Shown here: one piece after another, positions 5,372 to 10,161 of the stretch
Layout of the letters: every line of letters starts with the position of its first letter
How positions within the stretch are numbered: position 1 is the first letter of the stretch
Assembly: GCA_013694845.1 (NCBI GenBank)
Contig: JACDBQ010000264.1
Span: 1 to 10,161, forward strand
Length of the DNA stretch: 10,161 nucleotides
Direction: 5' to 3'
Source of the DNA: Acidobacteriota bacterium
Lineage (GTDB): Bacteria > Acidobacteriota > Vicinamibacteria > Vicinamibacterales > 2-12-FULL-66-21
Notes under the pieces: generated by a model
Told to the model about the DNA's origin: nothing
Databases searched by the model: none
The model's input: the letters and a program-made list of their open reading frames with translations, nothing else
Position numbers and translations under genes: made by a program

Positions 5372-7822
5372 ATGAGTCTCATCACTGATTTCCGCTTCGC
5401 CCTGAGATCACTCGCACGGGTGAAGGGGCTGACCATCACGGTGGTCCTCACACTCGCCCTGGGGATCGGCGCCAACGCCGCCATCTTCAGCGTGGTCGAC
5501 GGCGTGCTGCTGCGTCCGCTGGTCAATCGGGACGAGGATCGTCTCGTCTACCTCCGGCAGAGCGCCCGCGGCATCGAGGTCGAGAACGCCGCATTCTCCG
5601 TCCCCGAGCTTCGGGATCTGCAGGGACGGGTCAAGACGCTCAGCGCCTTCGGCGACTTCTCGACCATCGAGTTCACCATGGTGGGCCTTGGGGAGCCGCG
5701 GGTCGTTCGCGCGGGGGTCGTCGGCGGCTCGTACTTCGAGGTCATGGGCCTGCGCCCCATACTCGGCAGGCTGCTCGGTCCTGCGGACGATGGCCCGCAG
5801 GCGGCGGGGGCCGCGGTACTGACCCACCGGTTCTGGACCGCGACGCTCGCGAGCGACCCCACGGTGATCGGACGGGCGGTGAGGCTCGGTGACCGCACGG
5901 CGACGATCGTCGGCGTCCTCGAGCCGTCGATTCCCTACCCGGCGCAAACGGAGATCGTCGCGAACGTCGTCACCAGCCCGCATCACCTCGATGCGACCAT
6001 GATCGACGGGCGCGTGCATCGCATGACCGAGGTGTTCGGCCGGCTCGCGCCAGGCGTGGACCTCGAGTCCGCTCGCACCGAGCTGCGGGCCGTCCACGGC
6101 GCGATCATCGCCGAGCATGCGGAGGCCTATCCCGCGAAGGCGGATTTCAGGATCGACGCGACCCGCCTGCGGGAGCAGATCGCGTCGCCGGCGAGAACCG
6201 TTCTGCTGGTGCTGCTGGCGGCCTCGGCCCTGGTCTTCATCATCGCGTGTTCGAACGTCGCGAACCTGATCCTCGCCCGTTCGGTCAGGCGCGAGGGAGA
6301 ACTGGCAATCAGGGCAGCGCTCGGCGCGACCGCCGTCGCCCTGCGTCGAACGCTTCTGGCGGAGAGCATCGTGCTGTGCGGCGCGGGGGCCATTCTCGGC
6401 GTGGTCATCGCGCAGCCCATGGTCGCCGTCCTGGCGCGATACGCCGCGCGTTTTTCCGTGCGCGCGCTGGACGTCGCGGTGGACTCCAGCGTGATGTGGG
6501 TCGGCGTCGGGTTGGCCATGACGGCCGCCGTGCTGCTCGCGTATGTTCCCCGGCTGCCTTCCGCCGACGCTGCCAACGGCTTCGGCTTGTCGAGCGGGAG
6601 TTTCCGCATTACCTCCGGGACCAACCGCCGCCTGCGCCTCTTCGCCGTGACCCAGATCGCAGCGTCGTTCGTACTGCTTGCCGGCGCCGGAATGCTGCTG
6701 ACGACTCTCTTCGCCCTGCAGCGCGCGCATACCGGCTTCAACACCCACAATGTGCTCGCGTTGAACGTACCGATCCTGTCCTACGAACGTTCGCCCGAAC
6801 AGGTGGCCGTACTCTACAAGGAGGCCATCCGGCGGATCGCGCAGCTCCCCGGCGTCGAACGGGTCGCGGTCGGGACGATCGTGCCCTGGCGCGACGCGGG
6901 AGCGTTCGGCCCCGGCTTCCAGTTCTCCGCAGAAGGCTACGCGAAAGCGGATGGTGAGGAGGACCCGCGCGCCCGCTTCCGCACGGTGTCTCCCGGATTC
7001 TTTGCATCGCTCGGTGTGCCGCTCCTCGCCGGCCGGGACTTCAGTGACGCGGATCGCCGCGACGCCGAGCCGGTCGTCATCGTCAGTCACAGCCTCGCGA
7101 AGCGCATGTTCCCGACGCAGGACGCGTTGAACCGCCGCTTGATCTGGACCGATCCGGTCATGAAGTTCATTGGTGTGCGGACCGAGCCGCGCCGCATCAT
7201 CGGCATAGCCGCCGACCTGGACGACGAGAATGTCGTGGCGGGGCCGGCACTCAGCGTGTACCACCCGTTCGAGCAGGAAATCGGTGGCGGCCGTCTGTTC
7301 GTTCACGCGAAAACGGATCCCTACCCGCTCGTGCCAGCCATCACCAAGATCATTCGGGAGCTCTCGTCCGACCAGCCGGTCGAGCAGGCCGCCACCCTCG
7401 ACGACATTCGCGCCGAAGTGCTCGCGCCGGACCGGTTGAATGCCCTCGTATTCGGAGGGTTCGCGGGAGTCGCGCTGATGATCGCCGTCGTGGGCGTGGC
7501 AGGGGTCCTGGCATTCTCGGTGAGCGCGCGAACGCGCGAGTTCGGCATCCGCCTGGCGGTGGGTTCCGCACCGCGGCATCTTCTCGCGCGGGTCGTGAAG
7601 GAAGGCGCCGTGATCGCCGGGGCCGGCATCGTGGTTGGCACGCTGGGGGGCCTCCTGCTGGCCCGCGTGGTCGGCGGCTACATCGTGGACCTGCGCCTAC
7701 CGGGACCTCTCCCCTTGCTCGCGGCCGCGGTGGTCCTCGTAGCTGCGGCGATTCTCGCGTCGCTCATGCCGGCGTCGCGCGCCTCGCGCGTCGACGTGAT
7801 TCAAGCTCTGCGGGCAGACTAG
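5372..7822 (+). CDS. ADOP-type duplicated FtsX/MacB permease
   Basis: This 816-residue inner-membrane protein consists of two tandem MacB_PCD-FtsX units, the 'acidobacterial duplicated orphan permease' architecture. Unit 1 has TM about residues 20-43 ('LALGIGANAAIFSVV'), a periplasmic domain about 45-265, then TMs about 275-302, 326-352 and 372-392. Unit 2 has TM about 422-446, a periplasmic domain about 450-685, then TMs about 692-716, 744-768 and 778-800. The FtsX cytoplasmic signature occurs twice: 'REGELAIRAALGAT' (307-320) and 'TREFGIRLAVGSAP' (721-734). ATG 5372 has GGAGGA 5 bases upstream. No ABC ATPase is encoded nearby, so its energy source and substrate are unknown; relatives in MacB/LolCDE-like systems act by mechanotransmission across the periplasm. 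An ECF42-type motif directly precedes it, suggesting co-regulation with the DGPF proteins. Family assignment is very secure, function is not. Confidence 0.93.
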   Translation: MSLITDFRFALRSLARVKGLTITVVLTLALGIGANAAIFSVVDGVLLRPLVNRDEDRLVYLRQSARGIEVENAAFSVPELRDLQGRVKTLSAFGDFSTIEFTMVGLGEPRVVRAGVVGGSYFEVMGLRPILGRLLGPADDGPQAAGAAVLTHRFWTATLASDPTVIGRAVRLGDRTATIVGVLEPSIPYPAQTEIVANVVTSPHHLDATMIDGRVHRMTEVFGRLAPGVDLESARTELRAVHGAIIAEHAEAYPAKADFRIDATRLREQIASPARTVLLVLLAASALVFIIACSNVANLILARSVRREGELAIRAALGATAVALRRTLLAESIVLCGAGAILGVVIAQPMVAVLARYAARFSVRALDVAVDSSVMWVGVGLAMTAAVLLAYVPRLPSADAANGFGLSSGSFRITSGTNRRLRLFAVTQIAASFVLLAGAGMLLTTLFALQRAHTGFNTHNVLALNVPILSYERSPEQVAVLYKEAIRRIAQLPGVERVAVGTIVPWRDAGAFGPGFQFSAEGYAKADGEEDPRARFRTVSPGFFASLGVPLLAGRDFSDADRRDAEPVVIVSHSLAKRMFPTQDALNRRLIWTDPVMKFIGVRTEPRRIIGIAADLDDENVVAGPALSVYHPFEQEIGGGRLFVHAKTDPYPLVPAITKIIRELSSDQPVEQAATLDDIRAEVLAPDRLNALVFGGFAGVALMIAVVGVAGVLAFSVSARTREFGIRLAVGSAPRHLLARVVKEGAVIAGAGIVVGTLGGLLLARVVGGYIVDLRLPGPLPLLAAAVVLVAAAILASLMPASRASRVDVIQALRAD

Positions 7823-7844
7823 GCCGACCTCGGAACGGGTTCGA

Positions 7845-7871
7845 TGTCGATGACTGCGGCTCCCGTTCGAC
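7845..7871 (+). promoter_or_regulatory. ECF42-type promoter motif upstream of the second DGPF gene
   Basis: TGTCGA (7845-7850), 17 bases, CGAC (7868-7871), in the 72-base gap after the permease gene. The extended form TGTCGAT-N16-CGACCA is identical in its fixed bases to the copy before the first DGPF gene. Transcription would start near 7879, a very short leader that still includes GAAGGAG (7881-7887). Confidence 0.7.
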
Positions 7872-7894
7872 CACTATCTAGAAGGAGATACAAC

Positions 7895-8320
7895 ATGCGA
7901 GTAATGGTCCTGATCAAATCTGACAAGAACACCGAAGCTGGAGCAATGCCCAACGAGAAGCTCCTGGCCGAGATGGGTGCCTTCAATGAAGAGCTCGTCG
8001 AGGCTGGTGTGATGCTAGACGGCGACGGTCTGCACCCCAGTGCCAAGGGAGTGCGCGTGAAGTTCGCCGGGAAGAATCGCACCGTGGTCGATGGTCCCTT
8101 CGCTGAAACGAAGGAGCTGATCGCGGGCTACTGGGTCTGGAAGGTCAAGTCGATGGACGAGGCGATCGAGTGGGTGAAGCGCTGTCCAAATCCCCTCGAA
8201 GGCGATTCCGAGATCGAGATCCGGCCGATATTCGAGGCGGAGGATTTCGGTGCCGAGTTCACGCCAGAGCTGAGGGAGCAGGAACAGCGCCTCCGCGATC
8301 AGATCGCCGCGAAAAAGTAG
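7895..8320 (+). CDS. Second DGPF/YCII-family protein
   Basis: This 141-residue YCII-related protein has a ferredoxin-like start 'MRVMVLIKSDKNTEAG', the signature VVDGPFAETKELIAGYWVW at residues 64-82, then 'SMDEAIEWVKRCP' and 'SEIEIRPIFEAEDFG', and a charged helical tail (EFTPELREQEQRLRDQ). It belongs to a different DGPF subtype from the protein at the left end: longer, with a 'GLHPSAKG' segment and the C-terminal helix. Start choice: the frame extends upstream to 7844, but ATG 7895 begins at the conserved first strand and has GAAGGAG 7 bases upstream. It follows the permease gene on the same strand and has its own ECF42-type motif in between. Biochemical role unknown; regulation by the ECF42 sigma factor about 6 kb away is inferred from that motif. 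Confidence 0.92.
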   Translation: MRVMVLIKSDKNTEAGAMPNEKLLAEMGAFNEELVEAGVMLDGDGLHPSAKGVRVKFAGKNRTVVDGPFAETKELIAGYWVWKVKSMDEAIEWVKRCPNPLEGDSEIEIRPIFEAEDFGAEFTPELREQEQRLRDQIAAKK

Positions 8321-8363
8321 CGGCAGATCCCCGCGGGACCGAGTTCGAGGAGCCCGCCGTCGT

Positions 8364-8405
8364 GTCGCCCGTCGCCCGTCGCCCGTCCTACGTCCTACGT
8401 CCTAC
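8364..8405. repeat. Heptanucleotide tandem repeat (GTCGCCC)3(GTCCTAC)3
   Basis: Three perfect copies of GTCGCCC (8364-8384) abut three perfect copies of GTCCTAC (8385-8405), 42 bases in all, between two convergent genes. The two heptamers differ at positions 4, 5 and 6. Read on the minus strand each GTAGGAC unit carries TAG, and because 7 is not a multiple of 3 the three units place a stop in all three frames. Both readings of the neighbouring minus-strand remnants end inside it (TAG at 8404-8402 and 8390-8388). Confidence 0.9.
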
Positions 8406-9125
8406 GAAGACGCGGACCGCGTAACCAGCGTCGAGAGTAAGCGGTCGAGTGCGGCCGCCGGGTCGTGCGTGCAGCCCGTGTGGACCGGCGACACCTGGAT
8501 GGTTGTGCTCTTGGGCGAGACCAGCCAGCGGAAGCGGCTGCGCTGCGGCAGCGCGCCGATGGGGCCGGAGCACGTGGTCCTTGATCAAGGCAAAGGGGTC
8601 GCGCGCCCGGGCCGGCTGCACCTCCCACCCCGGCGTGTGATGAAAATACAATGTCGCGCCGTGATCGATCAGCCACAGCTGGCGATGCCACATCAGCATG
8701 TTCGTGTTACGCACCGTCCGGTCGACATTTGTGGAGTAGGCATCGAACCAGACGATGCGCGAGGCCAGCCCTGGATCCAGCGGGTGGGCGCCCGGATCGA
8801 ACGTCACCGAGCCCGGCAGATAGTCGAGCGCCAGGTTCAGACCGGCGCTGTCGTAGATCAACGCGTGGATCTCAGGGTCCGGCTCGGTTCTCGCCAGGTC
8901 GGCGTCGAGCTCGGCGAACACGAGCTCGGGGACCGGCAAGTCGAGCGCCCGCCCGATCTCACCCGACACCAGTTCGGCAATCAGCCCCTTGGCCCCCTGG
9001 CCGGCGCCGCTAAACTTCAACACGTACAAGCCGTCGTCGTCAGCTTCGACGATCGCGGGCAGCGAACCGCCCTCACGCAGCGGGGTCACGTAGCGCGTGA
9101 CGCGGATCGTCCTGAGGGCTCGCAC
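8388..9125 (-). CDS. HipA-like kinase, C-terminally truncated by a deletion fused to DUF3037
   Basis: The 245-codon frame starts at GTG 9125 (no strong Shine-Dalgarno). Its first 186 codons match the HipA-like kinase family that usually pairs with DUF3037: 'VTRYVTPLREGGSLPAIVEA', the ATP-binding 'VLKFSGAGQGAKGLIAEL', catalytic 'NVDRTVRNTNML' with its Asp and Asn, metal-binding 'LIDHGATLYFHH', and 'FALIKDHVL' at about 178-186. There homology stops. The remaining ~59 codons (Arg/Pro/His-rich) are an out-of-frame reading of the DUF3037 gene that follows. The family normally continues for another helical segment after 'KDHVL', so the product lacks its C-terminal lobe although the recognisable active-site residues survive. 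It lies 41 bases downstream of the UvrA gene, same strand. Whether it is active is unknown; likely a pseudogene or, less likely, an assembly deletion. Confidence 0.8.
   Translation of the reverse strand: MRALRTIRVTRYVTPLREGGSLPAIVEADDDGLYVLKFSGAGQGAKGLIAELVSGEIGRALDLPVPELVFAELDADLARTEPDPEIHALIYDSAGLNLALDYLPGSVTFDPGAHPLDPGLASRIVWFDAYSTNVDRTVRNTNMLMWHRQLWLIDHGATLYFHHTPGWEVQPARARDPFALIKDHVLRPHRRAAAAQPLPLAGLAQEHNHPGVAGPHGLHARPGGRTRPLTLDAGYAVRVFVGRRT
8402..8566 (-). pseudogene. C-terminal remnant of a DUF3037 gene
   Basis: In the frame one base off the kinase reading, 8566-8402 encodes 54 residues with the DUF3037 C-terminal hallmark: 'GPIGALPQRSRFRWLVSPKS' followed by 'TTIQVSPVHTGCTHDP' and 'AAALDRLLSTLV', ending at TAG 8404-8402. 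The start codon and the first half or more of the gene are absent: immediately upstream is kinase sequence ending 'KDHVL'. In many bacteria a DUF3037 gene directly follows this HipA-like kinase, so one deletion removing the kinase C-terminus and the DUF3037 N-terminus explains the arrangement. The function of DUF3037 is unknown. Confidence 0.75.
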
Positions 9126-9166
9126 GCCGCAATTGTGGCATGCTCCCGGCGCGGGCGGACACTCGG

Positions 9167-10161
9167 TCAGTCTCGCAAGTAGCGTCGCAAGTACGGGCTG
9201 GTGCGACTCGCCGCGTTCGTGGCGAGGTGAGCAGGCGGGCCCTCGACGACGATGGCGCCTCCTTCTTCACCGGCGCCGGGCCCGACATCGATGATCCAGT
9301 CACTGCCGGCCACGACTCGCATGTCGTGCTCGACCACCACGACCGTGTTGCCGGCGTCGACGAGTCCATCGAGCTGCGTCATCAGCTTCTCCACGTCCGA
9401 CGGATGAAGTCCCGTGGTGGGTTCGTCGAGGATGTAGAGCGTATTGCCGCGCTGCGCTCGCTGAAGTTCGGTCGCGAGCTTCACCCGCTGCGCCTCGCCG
9501 CCCGACAGCTCGGTCGCGGGCTGGCCGAGCCGCAGGTAGCCCACACCCACCTGCCGCAGGACCTCGAGTGCCCGGCGCACAGGCGGCTCGTCTTCGAAGA
9601 ACGTCCACGCCGCATCGACGGTGAGGTTCAACACGGCGGCGATGTTCTCGCCCCGGTACTCGACCTCCAGGGTTTTCGGGTTGTAGCGTGAGCCATGGCA
9701 GGTCGGGCACGGGGCGTAGACGCTCGGGAGAAAGAGAAGCTCCACCATGACGAACCCCTCGCCGAGGCACGTTTCGCAGCGTCCTTTGGCTACGTTGAAC
9801 GAGAACCGTCCCGCGTCGTAGCGCCGCGCACGCGCCATCTTCGTCGCAGCGAACAGCCTGCGCACGTGATCGAAGAGTCCCGTATAAGTGGCGAGATTGG
9901 ATCGTGGTGTGCGGCCGATCGGTTTCTGATCGACGCGAACGAGCCGGCGGACGAATTCCAATCCGGACACGATTCTGCCGGAACCAGTCGGGAGCGCCGA
10001 CCGCTCGAGTTGCTCAACCTCCTCCTCGTCGTCGGGCACCGGTTGCCCGAGTCGCTCCCCCACGAGCTCGACCAGAGACTGGCTCACCAGGCTGGACTTG
10101 CCCGATCCCGACACCCCGGTGACGGTGGTGAAGACGCCGATCGGGAACGCGACGTCGAGGT
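9167..10161 (-). CDS. uvrA: UvrA-type excinuclease ABC ATPase subunit, C-terminal part (probably class II)
   Basis: The frame is open at the right edge, so the N-terminal half is missing. Visible in order: 'FPIGVFTTVTGVSGSGKSS' (second Walker A), 'VDQKPIGRTPRSN', the zinc-finger pairs CETC and CPTC separated by 20 residues, 'RYNPKTLEVEYRG', the ABC signature 'ELSGGEAQRVKLATEL', Walker B 'LYILDEPTTGLH', and the His-switch 'VVVVEHDM'. It ends 'SPYLRRYLRD' at TGA 9167. UvrA dimers recognise DNA damage for nucleotide excision repair. The wording around 'MRVVAGSDWIIDVGPGAG' and the acidic insert after Walker A (DDEEEVEQ) look more like class II UvrA (UvrA2), which lacks the UvrB-binding domain and is often linked to drug tolerance. 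That class call cannot be verified without the N-terminal half. The HipA-like remnant follows on the same strand. Confidence 0.93.
   Translation of the reverse strand, partial: LDVAFPIGVFTTVTGVSGSGKSSLVSQSLVELVGERLGQPVPDDEEEVEQLERSALPTGSGRIVSGLEFVRRLVRVDQKPIGRTPRSNLATYTGLFDHVRRLFAATKMARARRYDAGRFSFNVAKGRCETCLGEGFVMVELLFLPSVYAPCPTCHGSRYNPKTLEVEYRGENIAAVLNLTVDAAWTFFEDEPPVRRALEVLRQVGVGYLRLGQPATELSGGEAQRVKLATELQRAQRGNTLYILDEPTTGLHPSDVEKLMTQLDGLVDAGNTVVVVEHDMRVVAGSDWIIDVGPGAGEEGGAIVVEGPPAHLATNAASRTSPYLRRYLRD

Noticed and set aside
5408..7579. A 723-codon open frame on the minus strand
   Set aside because: It lies antisense to the permease, which has clear family motifs and transmembrane segments. 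The minus-strand product is an Arg/Asp/Gly/His-rich shadow with no recognisable domain, common in GC-rich DNA.
7878..7897. TCTAGAAGGAGATACAAC before the second DGPF gene looks like an expression-vector leader
   Set aside because: Resemblance is to the generic XbaI and Shine-Dalgarno pattern only; flanking sequence on both sides is natural chromosomal coding DNA with no vector parts.
8701..8727. Minus-strand TGTCGA-N17-CGAA within the HipA-like kinase
   Set aside because: It encodes the conserved catalytic 'VDRTVRNTN' region, lacks the full CGAC, and no start codon context follows.
1..10161. CRISPR arrays, tRNA or rRNA genes, insertion sequences, integrase or phage genes
   Set aside because: No spaced direct repeats, no structured RNA, no transposase motifs and no terminal inverted repeats were found; the only tandem repeat is the 42-base heptamer tract.

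Overview
The window is GC-rich and gene-dense. It looks like Acidobacteriota, probably the Vicinamibacteria lineage. The evidence is an 816-residue duplicated FtsX/MacB permease without a neighbouring ATPase (the 'ADOP' type typical of Acidobacteria), a TonB-dependent receptor with an N-terminal carboxypeptidase-regulatory-like domain, and an ECF42-type sigma factor with a DGPF/YCII partner. Lineage is inferred from gene content only.

Layout: (1) 1-156 (+), tail of an unidentified protein, possibly a histidine-kinase ATPase domain. (2) 161-493 (-), DGPF/YCII protein, and 611-1870 (-), ECF42-type sigma factor with a TPR-like C-terminal extension. (3) 1871-2092, divergent intergenic region with a perfect 7-bp palindrome. 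(4) 2093-4561 (+), TonB-dependent receptor. (5) 4698-5371 (+), a secreted metallopeptidase reduced to its signal peptide and part of the propeptide, followed by non-coding debris. (6) 5372-7822 (+), ADOP permease. (7) 7895-8320 (+), a second DGPF/YCII protein. (8) 8364-8405, a heptamer tandem repeat. (9) 8388-9125 (-), a HipA-like kinase that has lost its C-terminus and runs out of frame into the last ~55 codons of a DUF3037 gene. (10) 9167 to the right edge (-), C-terminal part of a UvrA, probably class II.

The strongest signal is regulatory. An identical bipartite motif, TGTCGA-N17-CGAC, lies directly upstream of three genes: the first DGPF gene, the ADOP permease and the second DGPF gene. 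It matches the -35/-10 motif I recall as reported for ECF42 sigma factors, and this window encodes such a factor. Of about a dozen TGTCGA hexamers I found on both strands, only these three have CGAC at that spacing, and all three are intergenic with a start codon shortly downstream. I infer a local ECF42 regulon that includes a large membrane permease as well as DGPF proteins.

The second theme is gene decay. The metallopeptidase remnant and the HipA-like/DUF3037 deletion fusion both look like products of internal deletions.
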